NCBI GenBank assembly: GCA_004193205.1
Contig: RZUM01000006.1
Span: forward strand, 248,001-312,000
Direction: 5' to 3'
Length of the DNA: 64,000 nt
Source of the DNA: Gordonia sediminis
GTDB lineage: Bacteria > Actinomycetota > Actinomycetes > Mycobacteriales > Mycobacteriaceae
The notes beneath the pieces were generated by a model. The model was not told the DNA's origin and made no database searches. It saw only the letters and a program-made list of their open reading frames with translations. Of this stretch, positions 34,771 through 43,195 are shown one piece after another. Numbering within the stretch: position 1 is the first letter of the stretch; every line of letters begins with the position of its first letter. A program made the position numbers and the translations under genes.

Positions 34771-35936
34771 TGCCCCGCGATGACCACGAACACCTGACGG
34801 ACTGGCAGCCGGTCCGTCAGGTGTTCAACGAGATCGTGCGCGAGCTGGCGGCGATCTCCGAGTCGGTCACCGAGTTCATCCGAGAAACCGTGCCGGTCTA
34901 TCTGGTCGTACCGATATCTGATCATCGTGTCGGAGTTGAAAGCCAGCTCCTCACCCGGTTGACCGCGTTGTCTCAGCGTCGGCCGTTAAGCGAGGGCGAG
35001 CTGGCCGCCTCGAGCGATCTCGCGGCACGACGTGCTGCACAGGGCATTCCGATAGATGCGCTCATCGCCGCCCATCAGGCTGCCGACCAGGAGATCTGGC
35101 GATTGACCATCGAGCGGGGTGCTCCCCGGATCGACGGTCTCGTACCGGAGATCGGACAGATGATCTTCGCGGCGACCAGCGCGGCCACCGAGGTGATGGC
35201 GCGATCGCATTCTCGTGTGTCGCGCGACATCGACGGTGGCCGCATCACCCTGGCCCATCAATTTCTCAAGCTGCTCGACGAGCCTGCCGACTTCGCCGAA
35301 GCGACCCTGGTCGGCACTCGGCTCGGGTTTGACCCGCACGGCGAGTTCACCGGTCTGGTGTGGATCCCGCCGGTAGGCCATCCCGATGGGCCACTCGGAC
35401 CGGCGTCCGGGCTGCGCTCGGAGTCGATCGACCTTGTCGTGCGCGCGATCGGCGAGGGACGATTGGAGATGATCGCGCAGACCGCCGACACCGACGCTTT
35501 GCTCGCTCAGGTCATGGACCGGTTGGCTGGCGGACGCGTCGGGGTGGGGTTGACCCGCCTCGGACTCCACGGCGCGGTGACCAGTCTGGGCGATGCGCGA
35601 ATAGCGTTGTCGGCAACCACCTCGGGCCGGACCGCGGTGCTTTTCTCCAACCACTGGCCGGAGGCGACGTGCTTGACCGAACGCGACCGGATCGAACCGC
35701 TGACGCGGCAGTTGATCGATGCGGCACGCACCCACCCCCATATCGCGGAGACCGTGATGGCCTTCGCGATATGTGACATGTCGATCGCCGCAACCGCACA
35801 GCACGTGCATCTGCACGCCAACAGCGTCACCTATCGCCTTGACCGATGGGCGAGCCTGACCGGGGTGAACCCGAGGACGTTCGACGGCCTCGTCCGATCA
35901 GTTCTCGGCTGCCGACTCGCCGACCAAAGCACCTGA
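34770..35936 (+). CDS. PucR-type helix-turn-helix regulator with an RsbR-like N-terminal domain
   Basis: 388 residues from a GTG at 34770 overlapping the previous stop. The N-terminal half (about 1-160) is helical and resembles the RsbT co-antagonist/PucR-associated sensor (VVPISDHRVGVESQLLTRLT and AAHQAADQEIWRLTIERG). A degenerate GGDEF-like segment follows (about 190-300). The C-terminal PucR HTH has AQHVHLHANSVTYRLDRWAS near 345. It is shorter than the PucR proteins at 2840 and 55781. The stop lies 25 nt from the convergent flavin hydroxylase gene. It may regulate that cluster or the divergent monooxygenase operon. Confidence 0.85.
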   Translation: MPRDDHEHLTDWQPVRQVFNEIVRELAAISESVTEFIRETVPVYLVVPISDHRVGVESQLLTRLTALSQRRPLSEGELAASSDLAARRAAQGIPIDALIAAHQAADQEIWRLTIERGAPRIDGLVPEIGQMIFAATSAATEVMARSHSRVSRDIDGGRITLAHQFLKLLDEPADFAEATLVGTRLGFDPHGEFTGLVWIPPVGHPDGPLGPASGLRSESIDLVVRAIGEGRLEMIAQTADTDALLAQVMDRLAGGRVGVGLTRLGLHGAVTSLGDARIALSATTSGRTAVLFSNHWPEATCLTERDRIEPLTRQLIDAARTHPHIAETVMAFAICDMSIAATAQHVHLHANSVTYRLDRWASLTGVNPRTFDGLVRSVLGCRLADQST

Positions 35937-35961
35937 GACACAATAGCTATCGCCCCAACTA

Positions 35962-37602
35962 TCACGCGGCGGCCGGCGTGACGCCGGCCAACGATTCCAG
36001 GGCCCGGCGCAGTGCGGCGTCGTCCTCGGTGGACATCCACGCGGCATGCCCGTCAGGCCGGACCAGAACCCCGGCGACGTCACCGCCCATCGCGTCGTGC
36101 CACGCCGCCGCGACGCCATCGTCGAACGGGTCGAGGACCTCCTCATGCAACGGCAGCCCTACCGATTGGGCGAATTCGTGTGCGCGCGCACGCCGTTGCT
36201 CGTCGAGATCTCGCACGAACAGCGTCGGGACGGCCTTGTCATAGGCATCGAGCAGCGTCGTCCCGTCCGTGAGAGTGATCGCCGGCAGCAGTCCGCCCAC
36301 GCGCACCGACGGAGCGAACGAACCATCTTCGCCTTCGGCCACCTGGCCGTAGGTATAGCCGAAGTCGATTGAGGCGAAGTCGATCCCGCCGCGCAGCGCA
36401 TCGAATGCGGCCTGCGCGTCCGGTCGCGCACGATCGTCGCCCTCCGTGTCGACAGGTGTCTGCGCGATCGATGGCGGCAGGGGGGCCAGGGCGCTGGCTC
36501 CGAGCACCTGGTCGATGCCGGCCATCGCCATCGCGTTTGCCACGCTCTGGTCACAGTTTCGTTGGGCCACCGGCCTGCGCTCGGACTCATAGGACGCCAG
36601 CAGCGCCACGGTCGCGAGGCCGCGGTCGATCAGGGCGAGCTTCCAGGCGATGTTGTGTGCGTCCTGCAGTCCGGTGTTGAGACCGAGGCCGCCGGTGGGC
36701 GGGAACCGGTGGGCAGCATCGCCGAGGAGGAACACGTGACCGCACTGGAACCGGGCAGCAACCTGAGCGCTCATGTTCCAGGTGGTGGTTGCGGTGATCT
36801 CCACCGTCACCTCGGGATCGCCGACCGCGCGGGCGATGAACTCGCGCATCACCTCATCGGTGTACTCACAGGCCTGTACACCGTCGGGTATCGCGCACAT
36901 AAATGCCCAACTGGAATTCATGTCGTAGCCGATCAGTGACCCCCACACCCCCGGCGCGGCGACGATGCGCAGCGGACCGGGCCGATCGGCGAGATACGGG
37001 AAGAGGGGCGCCCGAAAGTAGGTGGTCACGAACTTCGCGAGGGACGGTGGGCCCAGCATCTCCACACCCAGGGATCGGCGGACTCCGCTGGCGGCGCCGT
37101 CACAGGCGAGCACGTAATCGAAGTCGTCGGTGAGCATCGTGCCATCCGGGCGCTCGGCAGTGACCTGTGCGCCGTCTTCGGTCGGGGCGACGGCCGTGAC
37201 CCGGTGTCCGAAGCCGCCGCCGACACCGAGTGTGGCGAGCCGAGCCGCGAGCACACGTTCCACCACATCCTGGCCGATGTTCAACGCCCGACACGGGGAC
37301 AGCGCCGGATTCCATGCCCCCCATTCGATACCCCCGAATTGGTCGCCGGCCAACGATTCCACCCACATGATGTGTCGAGTCTTCTCGTCGGGAGGGGCGG
37401 CCGCGTCGAGCTCTTCGTACACCCCCATCTGTCGAAGAATCTCACCGCTGCGCCCGTTGATCTGATGTGCTTGCGGCAGTGTGCATGTGGTCGGATGTTG
37501 CTCGAACAGCGAGACCTCCACATCGGCCTGGCGGAGCAGAATCGCCGCACCCAGGCCGGTCGGACCGCCGCCCACGACGGCCACGCGAATACGTCCGGTC
37601 AT
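35962..37602 (-). CDS. Class A FAD-dependent monooxygenase (phenol hydroxylase PheA/TfdB-like)
   Basis: 546 residues from ATG 37602, with AGGAGG upstream. FAD site: VAVVGGGPTGLGAAILLRQA at residues 6-25, then SLFEQHPT. The DG motif region is VLACDGAASGVRRSLG (about 165). The second FAD motif FLLGDAAHRFPPTGGLGLNT lies near 295. A C-terminal thioredoxin-like domain (about 430-546) is present as in PheA/TfdB. It hydroxylates an aromatic ring using NAD(P)H and O2. The start overlaps the stop of the hydratase gene (ATGA, 37599-37602), so the two are translationally coupled. Together they suggest hydroxylation and processing of a meta-cleavage-type product, though no ring-cleavage dioxygenase is in the window. 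Confidence 0.9.
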   Translation of the reverse strand: MTGRIRVAVVGGGPTGLGAAILLRQADVEVSLFEQHPTTCTLPQAHQINGRSGEILRQMGVYEELDAAAPPDEKTRHIMWVESLAGDQFGGIEWGAWNPALSPCRALNIGQDVVERVLAARLATLGVGGGFGHRVTAVAPTEDGAQVTAERPDGTMLTDDFDYVLACDGAASGVRRSLGVEMLGPPSLAKFVTTYFRAPLFPYLADRPGPLRIVAAPGVWGSLIGYDMNSSWAFMCAIPDGVQACEYTDEVMREFIARAVGDPEVTVEITATTTWNMSAQVAARFQCGHVFLLGDAAHRFPPTGGLGLNTGLQDAHNIAWKLALIDRGLATVALLASYESERRPVAQRNCDQSVANAMAMAGIDQVLGASALAPLPPSIAQTPVDTEGDDRARPDAQAAFDALRGGIDFASIDFGYTYGQVAEGEDGSFAPSVRVGGLLPAITLTDGTTLLDAYDKAVPTLFVRDLDEQRRARAHEFAQSVGLPLHEEVLDPFDDGVAAAWHDAMGGDVAGVLVRPDGHAAWMSTEDDAALRRALESLAGVTPAAA

Positions 37603-38402
37603 TGTGAATCCTCCTGTGGTGACGCGAAAGTGATGCCCACGCTGCCCAGATGGGTGAAGGTGATCTTCGCCGATTTGTGCCCCGGCTGGGCTTGCACGGG
37701 CTGCGCCAGGCTGCCCGTCGAAACGATGTCGCCGGCTTTGAGTCCGGTTCCGAGCCCGGTGAGGTGTCGGGCGACGGATGCGACCGCCCGATAGGGATGG
37801 CCCATCACCTCGGCGCCGGCGCCGGAGGTGAGTACTTCTCCGTCGAGTTCCACGATCGCCGCCTCCAGTCGCAGATCGTCCACGGCCGTCGGCGAGTGCG
37901 GGGCGCCGAGTACGACCAGGCCACCGGTCTTGTTGGTGGCGATGGCGTGATGTTCGCTTCGTTCCTTCGCGACCGTGGTCGGTGACCACGCGGCGACATC
38001 GATCGCCGGACACAGCGCCGCTATTGCCGCCGCGGCCTCCACGGGGCCGACGTGTTCGCCCGACAGGTCCTCTCCCATGACGACCACGATCTCGGCCTCG
38101 ATCCATGTGACCCCCGGGCGCAGCTCGTAGGTGTCACCGTCGAAAGCGAGGTGGGAGGCGAGGACGGTGCCGGTGACGGGCCATGGCATGTCGGGCATCA
38201 TGCTCGCGGCCCGGCGCGCCGTCCCGGACACTTTGTAGCCGACCAGCCGGTCACCATGCTCGACGCGTCGCTGTGTGAGCGCCATCTGCAGGTCGTAAGC
38301 GTCGCGGAAGGTCAGATCCGGGGCCCGGGTGAGCAGGTCGACGTGCGGACCGGACCAGGTGTCATCGTTCCAGAGGAAGTCGACGAGTTCGTGTGAAGCC
38401 AA
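37599..38402 (-). CDS. 2-keto-4-pentenoate hydratase/oxaloenolpyruvate decarboxylase (MhpD) family protein
   Basis: 267 residues from a TTG at 38402 preceded by AAGGAG with 6-nt spacing. No better ATG exists at the N-terminus. MhpD-type features are VGYKVSGTARRAASMM, the metal-binding acid residues in WIEAEIVVVMGEDL, and LKAGDIVSTGSLAQPV near the C-terminus. The family hydrates 2-hydroxypentadienoates or decarboxylates oxalocrotonate in meta-cleavage pathways. It sits between the first DUF3500 gene (120 nt upstream with a hairpin) and the flavin hydroxylase (4-nt overlap). Confidence 0.87.
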   Translation of the reverse strand: MASHELVDFLWNDDTWSGPHVDLLTRAPDLTFRDAYDLQMALTQRRVEHGDRLVGYKVSGTARRAASMMPDMPWPVTGTVLASHLAFDGDTYELRPGVTWIEAEIVVVMGEDLSGEHVGPVEAAAAIAALCPAIDVAAWSPTTVAKERSEHHAIATNKTGGLVVLGAPHSPTAVDDLRLEAAIVELDGEVLTSGAGAEVMGHPYRAVASVARHLTGLGTGLKAGDIVSTGSLAQPVQAQPGHKSAKITFTHLGSVGITFASPQEDSQ

Positions 38403-38470
38403 GTGTCACTCCTTAACTCGTGGGTGGTGCGGTCGGCTCGGGTCAGATGAGCCGGGGCCGGCACGCGCGC

Positions 38471-38501
38471 ACCGGTCGCCGGCGTGCGGCCGGCGACCGG
38501 T
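38471..38501 (-). terminator. Strong hairpin between DUF3500 gene and hydratase gene
   Basis: ACCGGTCGCCGGC (38471-38483) and GCCGGCGACCGGT (38489-38501) form a perfect 13-bp GC-rich stem with loop GTGCG. It lies between two same-strand genes, so it is either an attenuator or an mRNA processing or stability element. Confidence 0.65.
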
Positions 38502-38522
38502 TGCAGCGATCGGGTTGGCGAT

Positions 38523-39755
38523 TCAGGAGTCGAGCTGATTCAGCAGCGCGAAGCCGTAGTCTCCCCCGTTGGGCATCCGGAGCAGCGTGTGGACATGCTC
38601 AGGGATGGCCTCCGGGGGCTGGGCGAACCCGAGGCCCGGATGATGATCGAACTCGATGACGATCGCTGGGCTCTGGATGCGGTAGTAGAACGGCATCTCG
38701 GCAGGGTTACCGATCCAGCTGATGTAGGTCTCGTCGTCGAAGTACCGCATGATCTGGCTGCGACGTTGGTCGCGGTGTCCGCCTTCGGGGAACCGCTGGA
38801 GGTAGATCTGGAGGAGATCACTGAACAGGCCGCGTTGCTCGTCGGTCATGTCTGCGACCGTAATGCCTTCGTACGGAACCACCGCGTTGTCCTGGCCAGA
38901 AGCCACCACCTGACGGCCGTCGATGAACCCCGCCCGCTCCGGCGGCAGATCCGCGATCTTCATCGACGGGTAGGTGACAGCCTTCGCGCGTTGTTCGTCG
39001 GTGAGCGTGGCACCGAGCGCGAGCGCGGCGTTCTCCTCCGCTTCGAACAGCTGCAAGCCCTCGTACGGTCCACGGTCGACGATCTTCAGCTCGGCGCCCA
39101 AGAAGAAGGGTTCGAGCACGAGTTGGTCCTTGACGTAGAGCGCGTTGATGACCAGATGCAGGGCACTGAACTGGAAACCCCAGGGCACACCGTCGTTGTT
39201 CGGTGCTCCCCAGATCGTCAGCCACACAGCGTATTCGCGAAGTGTGTCCTGATAGAAACCCCACACCTCGCCGGCGGCTTCGGTAGCCCGCATCACGTCG
39301 CGGATCAATTCGAAGGTCTCATCACCGAGCGCCTGGCGGGCGATCTCGAGGGCGAGGTCACGCTGATCGGCCGGGAGGTCCTCGATCAGGATTCCCTCGG
39401 GCATCCACAGTGGCGACCCGTTGAACCAGGACCGTCGCTGCCAATGTTCGACCGGCTGCTGGACGTACATACGGTGATCTTGATGTGTGAGGGCATCGAG
39501 GAATGTCTGCGCGGCAGCAACGACCGCGCTGTTGTCGACGCCGCTGGATTCCAGCGGATACACGTCGGGCACGAGTTCACCGTCGGTCGTGATGCCGACG
39601 AAGGGCGCCTCGGTATTCGCGCGGACCATTGCCATGAACTCTGCCGGCGGCGTGTCCGGCGGCGCGGGCATGAACAACCCATGATGGGTGCGCACTCCCG
39701 GCAAGGGGCTCCCGATGACGTAGTTCAGATACTTACCGGGCTCACTGTTGCCCAT
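38523..39755 (-). CDS. DUF3500 domain protein (copy 1)
   Basis: 410 residues of the uncharacterised DUF3500 family. Landmarks: WGFQFSALHLVINALYV (about 190), EPFFLGAELKIVDRGPYEG, VVPYEGITVADMT, and the C-terminal FYYRIQSPAIVIEFDHHPG followed by EHVHTLLRMPNGGDYGFAL. The acidic/histidine set EFDHH and HVH could bind a metal; that is inference. It lacks a signal peptide. AAAGGAA precedes the ATG. It shares the strand with the hydratase and flavin hydroxylase and diverges from a second operon ending in another DUF3500 gene. Two GGTCC palindromes lie upstream. No function is known to me. Confidence 0.85.
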   Translation of the reverse strand: MGNSEPGKYLNYVIGSPLPGVRTHHGLFMPAPPDTPPAEFMAMVRANTEAPFVGITTDGELVPDVYPLESSGVDNSAVVAAAQTFLDALTHQDHRMYVQQPVEHWQRRSWFNGSPLWMPEGILIEDLPADQRDLALEIARQALGDETFELIRDVMRATEAAGEVWGFYQDTLREYAVWLTIWGAPNNDGVPWGFQFSALHLVINALYVKDQLVLEPFFLGAELKIVDRGPYEGLQLFEAEENAALALGATLTDEQRAKAVTYPSMKIADLPPERAGFIDGRQVVASGQDNAVVPYEGITVADMTDEQRGLFSDLLQIYLQRFPEGGHRDQRRSQIMRYFDDETYISWIGNPAEMPFYYRIQSPAIVIEFDHHPGLGFAQPPEAIPEHVHTLLRMPNGGDYGFALLNQLDS

Positions 39756-39907
39756 CTCATTTCCTTTCCAGAAAGCGGCCCCCGACGGCGTGGGCGACGG
39801 CGCGATGACTGATCGTCGCGCCGGGCCGACCGCGAAGCTGCGCGCCCTCGCTCACGGACGAACGGGCGCTATGACGAGTGTCACACGAAATGACGATATG
39901 GTCCATA

Positions 39908-39924
39908 GGTCCACATTGTGGACC
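39908..39924. promoter_or_regulatory. Operator-like palindrome GGTCCACATTGTGGACC
   Basis: Perfect 7-bp arms with a 3-nt centre. The second copy, with one mismatch, is 48 bp away at 39956. Probable IclR-type operators. Confidence 0.6.
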
Positions 39925-39955
39925 GATGCGCGTCTCGTCGATCTTGCACGAGAAC

Positions 39956-39972
39956 GGTCCGCAATGTGGACC
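39956..39972. promoter_or_regulatory. Operator-like palindrome GGTCCGCAATGTGGACC
   Basis: Same pattern as 39908-39924. The 25 bases from 39956 agree with those from 23036 at all but a few positions, linking this cluster to the CaiB/crotonase region. Confidence 0.6.
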
Positions 39973-40024
39973 CCTGGACTGCCTGTCGGTTCTCTGTCAC
40001 ACTGTGGGTCCCATGTGACTGAGC

Positions 40025-40048
40025 CGACATTCCATAGTGCGAATGTCG
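40025..40048. promoter_or_regulatory. Inverted repeat CGACATTC-N8-GAATGTCG
   Basis: A perfect 8-bp inverted repeat with an 8-nt spacer, ending 66 nt before the MDR start codon at 40115. A different sequence from the GGTCC palindromes, so possibly a second regulator's site. Confidence 0.4.
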
Positions 40049-40114
40049 CGAGTTCCCAATTCTTTTCGAACTCTCAAGGATTCAGATGATGAAGATGATT
40101 AGGTCCAAGCGGTC

Positions 40115-41119
40115 ATGAGTGGATCGATCGCCCCGAGCCCGGCCCGAATGATCCGGGCGGCCATCGTCGAGGAGATCGGGGCGTCTCCACGTCTGACGAC
40201 GCTCGAGCTCGGTGAGCGGCAGCCGGGCACCACGGTGGTGCAAGTCCTGGCCGCGGCTTTGAATCCCCTGGAGATCGGCATCGCCGCGGGCCTGGTGCCG
40301 ATGCTTCGGCACGACCAACCGTACGTGCCCGGCATCGAGTGCGTGGGATCCGTAGTCGAGTCCGACCTCTTCGCCGTGGGGGATCTGGTCTACGGCGAGT
40401 GTATGCCTTCGCCGGGAACACCCGGATGCTTTGCCACTCAAGTCGTTCTGCATGATGACCATCTGGTACCCATGACCGCCGAACTCGACCCGGTCCGCGC
40501 TGTCGCGGCAGGCAACTCCGGTGTCGCGGCATACCTGCCGCTGGTCGAGACCGCCGGGCTGGACGAGGGCGAGTCGGTCCTGGTACTCGGGGCGACCGGG
40601 GCGGTCGGACGGCTGGCGGTACAGATCTGTCGCGAGCGGGGTGCCCGCTTCGTCGTCGGTGTCGGTCGTAACCGCACAATGCTCGAGGCAGCCCTTGATA
40701 CCGGGGCCGACGCGGTGGTGGAACTGCGCGCCGGGGAGAGCGTCGCCGAACTCGCCAACCGGATTCGGCAGGCCGGACCTCCTCCAGACGTCGTTCTCGA
40801 TGGGCTCTTCGGCATGCCGCTGGAAGCTGCTCTGCAGGTCTGCGCACCCCATGCGCGCATCGTGAACATCGGCAATTCGGCCGGACCGGAAGCAACGCTG
40901 ACAGCAGGCCTACTGCGTATGAAACGAATCCAGGTCCACGGTTTCGCAAGCGTCCTCATGCCACTGTCGGCGAAACGCCACGCACTGGAATGGCTGTGGT
41001 CGGAGCTTGCCAACGAACGGATCAACATCGACGTCACGACCCATCCGCTCGACGACCTGCCCGACGCGTGGCAGGTCCAAAAAGACTCGCCCCACACAAA
41101 ACTCGTGATCGTCCCATGA
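40115..41119 (+). CDS. Zinc-independent MDR (quinone oxidoreductase-like) dehydrogenase
   Basis: 334 residues. GroES-like half: LEIGIAAGLVPMLRHDQPYV and GIECVGSVVESDLFAVGDLV. Rossmann half: VLVLGATGAVGRLAVQICRE, with GATGAVG matching the quinone-reductase AAxGxVG pattern. No zinc ligands. The ribosome site is weak. It starts the plus-strand wing of the DUF3500 cluster and is followed 76 nt later by the F420-NADP-reductase-like gene and then DUF3500 copy 2. It probably reduces or oxidises a cyclic ketone or enone in that pathway. Confidence 0.85.
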   Translation: MSGSIAPSPARMIRAAIVEEIGASPRLTTLELGERQPGTTVVQVLAAALNPLEIGIAAGLVPMLRHDQPYVPGIECVGSVVESDLFAVGDLVYGECMPSPGTPGCFATQVVLHDDHLVPMTAELDPVRAVAAGNSGVAAYLPLVETAGLDEGESVLVLGATGAVGRLAVQICRERGARFVVGVGRNRTMLEAALDTGADAVVELRAGESVAELANRIRQAGPPPDVVLDGLFGMPLEAALQVCAPHARIVNIGNSAGPEATLTAGLLRMKRIQVHGFASVLMPLSAKRHALEWLWSELANERINIDVTTHPLDDLPDAWQVQKDSPHTKLVIVP

Positions 41120-41195
41120 GCTGCAACATCGGCACCGGGCGCGGATATACCCACCTTCGCGTCGGCGGCCACCACATCGAAAGGAAGAAGTGAAC

Positions 41196-41861
41196 ATGAA
41201 GGTAGCGATTCTCGGTCCCGGCCGTATGAGCAGCGCCATGGCCGGGCACTGGGCCCGGTCCGGACACGAGGTGTTGATCGCCGGGCGGACTCCGGACAAG
41301 GTCGCCGCGCTGGTCGACAGACTGGGGCCGCCCGCCCGCTCGGTCGATTTCGGCGAAGCGGTCGCCGAGGCGGACGTGGTGTTGATCGGCGCACGTGGCG
41401 AGGGTGTCGCATGGACCATCGAGCAGGCCGGGGCCGAGAGCTTCGACCGCAAGGTCGTCATCGACATCAGCGGACCGATCTCGCGTCCCCACTATGTGGG
41501 CGACGGTCCCTCGCTTGCCGAGGATCTGCAGCGACTGATCCCCGGCGCGCACGTGGTCAAAGGCTTCGCCTTGAACCGGGCGTGCACCTGGGATATGGAG
41601 AAGATCAGCTTCGACGGCCACCCCTTGTCGATTCCGCTGGCCGGCGATGACGAGGGCGCCAAAACCGCGGTGTCCGAGCTTGTTCGGTCGATGGGCTGTA
41701 CGCCGATCGATTTCGGCGGCCTCGAGCGTTCCCGAAATCTGGAGGCCTTCGCCGCGGTTCTGGTTCGACTTCTCCTCGAGGGTCACGACCAGTACGAGGT
41801 ATTCAATCTGCTTGTCCGGGTGCCACACTGGGAGGATGCTGGCGCAGCCCAGCGCGCCTGA
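41196..41861 (+). CDS. NAD(P)-binding protein of the F420-dependent NADP reductase family
   Basis: 221 residues. ATG 41196 is favoured over GTG 41190 because AAGGAAG then sits 8 nt away. The N-terminal Rossmann motif is VAILGPGRMSSAMAGHWARS, followed by VLIAGRTPDK, the usual NADP-phosphate-binding TR-type loop. Later segments are VVIDISGPISRPHY and HVVKGFALNRACTW. Homologues either transfer hydride between F420H2 and NADP or act as simple imine/ketone reductases. F420 is known in Mycobacteriales. It lies between the MDR gene and DUF3500 copy 2, 37 nt from the latter. Confidence 0.82.
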   Translation: MKVAILGPGRMSSAMAGHWARSGHEVLIAGRTPDKVAALVDRLGPPARSVDFGEAVAEADVVLIGARGEGVAWTIEQAGAESFDRKVVIDISGPISRPHYVGDGPSLAEDLQRLIPGAHVVKGFALNRACTWDMEKISFDGHPLSIPLAGDDEGAKTAVSELVRSMGCTPIDFGGLERSRNLEAFAAVLVRLLLEGHDQYEVFNLLVRVPHWEDAGAAQRA

Positions 41862-41898
41862 CCCACCCTGGCCGACATTCATCACCCAAGGAGAGAAA

Positions 41899-43143
41899 TT
41901 GACATCACGGTTTCGGGAGTTCGTCTACCCGACCCACCCGTTGCTCGGTGGGCTCGAGCACCTCACTCCGCTCGAGTACGCCGATGTGATGCGGCAGGCG
42001 CCGATGGTCGGCGATGCCATCAAGCACTGGATGGATCTGTTCGACACCACCAGTTTTCAGGGCATCACCTGCGACGGAACCGTCATCGACGGACTGTTCC
42101 CGCTCGGTGCCGACGAAGGAGCCCCGACCGACGCCGCAGTGGCTGCCGCCGACAAACTGCTTGGCGCGCTCACCACAGAGGACCGGGACAAGCTGAGCCA
42201 CCCCATCGACAGCAAAGTTTGGCGGGCGTGGATGAATCCCGAGTTCTACCTGCTGCCGTTCGGTCTTCGACTCGAAGACCTCGACGAGCCGACGCTGTCT
42301 CTGACCATGAACCTGATCGAGGCGAGCGTCAGCGCCAAGGGCTACCGCAAGATCGTTGATCTGATGCGGATCAACGATTTCCTCGGCGACATCCTCGGCA
42401 TGAAGAATGTTCTCAATGAGGGCAGTTACAACATCAACATCTTCGGCACGCCGTCGGTGACCGAACCGTGGGGATGGAACCTCTGGGGCCACCACGTGTG
42501 CCTGAACACGTTGTTCCTCGGCGGACAGCAGGTGTTCACACCGATCTTCTTCGGCGCCGAACCCAACGAAATCGACACCGGCGAATACGCCGGCACCACC
42601 GCGTTCGGAGATCAGGACCGGGCAGGACTGGATCTGGTGCAGTCCCTGAGCGGCGAGCAAGCCGCCAAAGCCATTCTCTATCAAAACAAGCGCGACCCGA
42701 GTATGCCGCCCGGACGACTCGTCCCCGGCGACGAACTGCATCTCGGCGGCTGTTTCCAGGACAACCGCATCATTCCCTACGAGGGCATCAACGCCGACGA
42801 GCTCACTGCAGGCCAACGCGAACAACTTGTGAGGATCGTCGAACTGTTCCTGGACTATCAGTCCAGCGGACCGCTGGCCGCGCGACTTGCCGATGTGCGC
42901 GCACACCTCGACGACACCTGGTTCTGCTGGATCGGCGGTACCCGCGATGACGACGTCTTCTACTACCGCGTTCAAAGTCCGGTCATCATGGTCGAATTCG
43001 ATCACCACGGTGGCCTGGCACTGTCCAATCCGGAGCCCGAACGCTTCCACGTTCACACCACCGTCCGGACGCCGAACGGCAACGACTATGGCGTGCAGCT
43101 CGTCCGTGCCGCGACAGCCTCACCGCAGCTACTCGAGGACTGA
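41899..43143 (+). CDS. DUF3500 domain protein (copy 2)
   Basis: 414 residues from a TTG at 41899 with AAGGAGA ideally placed before it. DUF3500 landmarks: WGWNLWGHHVCLNTLF (191-206), PIFFGAEPNEIDTGEYAG (215-232), IIPYEGINADEL, then YYRVQSPVIMVEFDHHGG and HVHTTVRTPNGNDYG (384-398). Candidate metal ligands or catalytic residues are H198/H199, E366, D368, H369/H370 and H384/H386. Copy 1 has ALH where this copy has GHH, so the paralogues may differ in function. No signal peptide. Last gene of the plus-strand wing; a long hairpin follows. Confidence 0.85.
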   Translation: MTSRFREFVYPTHPLLGGLEHLTPLEYADVMRQAPMVGDAIKHWMDLFDTTSFQGITCDGTVIDGLFPLGADEGAPTDAAVAAADKLLGALTTEDRDKLSHPIDSKVWRAWMNPEFYLLPFGLRLEDLDEPTLSLTMNLIEASVSAKGYRKIVDLMRINDFLGDILGMKNVLNEGSYNINIFGTPSVTEPWGWNLWGHHVCLNTLFLGGQQVFTPIFFGAEPNEIDTGEYAGTTAFGDQDRAGLDLVQSLSGEQAAKAILYQNKRDPSMPPGRLVPGDELHLGGCFQDNRIIPYEGINADELTAGQREQLVRIVELFLDYQSSGPLAARLADVRAHLDDTWFCWIGGTRDDDVFYYRVQSPVIMVEFDHHGGLALSNPEPERFHVHTTVRTPNGNDYGVQLVRAATASPQLLED

Positions 43144-43153
43144 GGTCGAGTGA

Positions 43154-43189
43154 CAGATGACCGCTGCCGACATCGGCGGCGGTCATCTG
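43154..43189. terminator. Terminator between DUF3500 copy 2 and iclR
   Basis: CAGATGACCGC (43154-43164) and GCGGTCATCTG (43179-43189) pair perfectly, extended by GCCGA/TCGGC inside. The roughly 16-bp stem sits between convergent genes. Confidence 0.75.
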
Positions 43190-43195
43190 GCTTCC

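Larger units (their letters stand above)
39756..40114. promoter_or_regulatory. Divergent control region of the DUF3500 cluster
   Basis: 359 bp between the divergent DUF3500 copy 1 and MDR genes. It holds two GGTCC palindromes (39908-39924 and 39956-39972) and an 8-bp inverted repeat (40025-40048), annotated separately. No gene is called in it. Confidence 0.6.
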
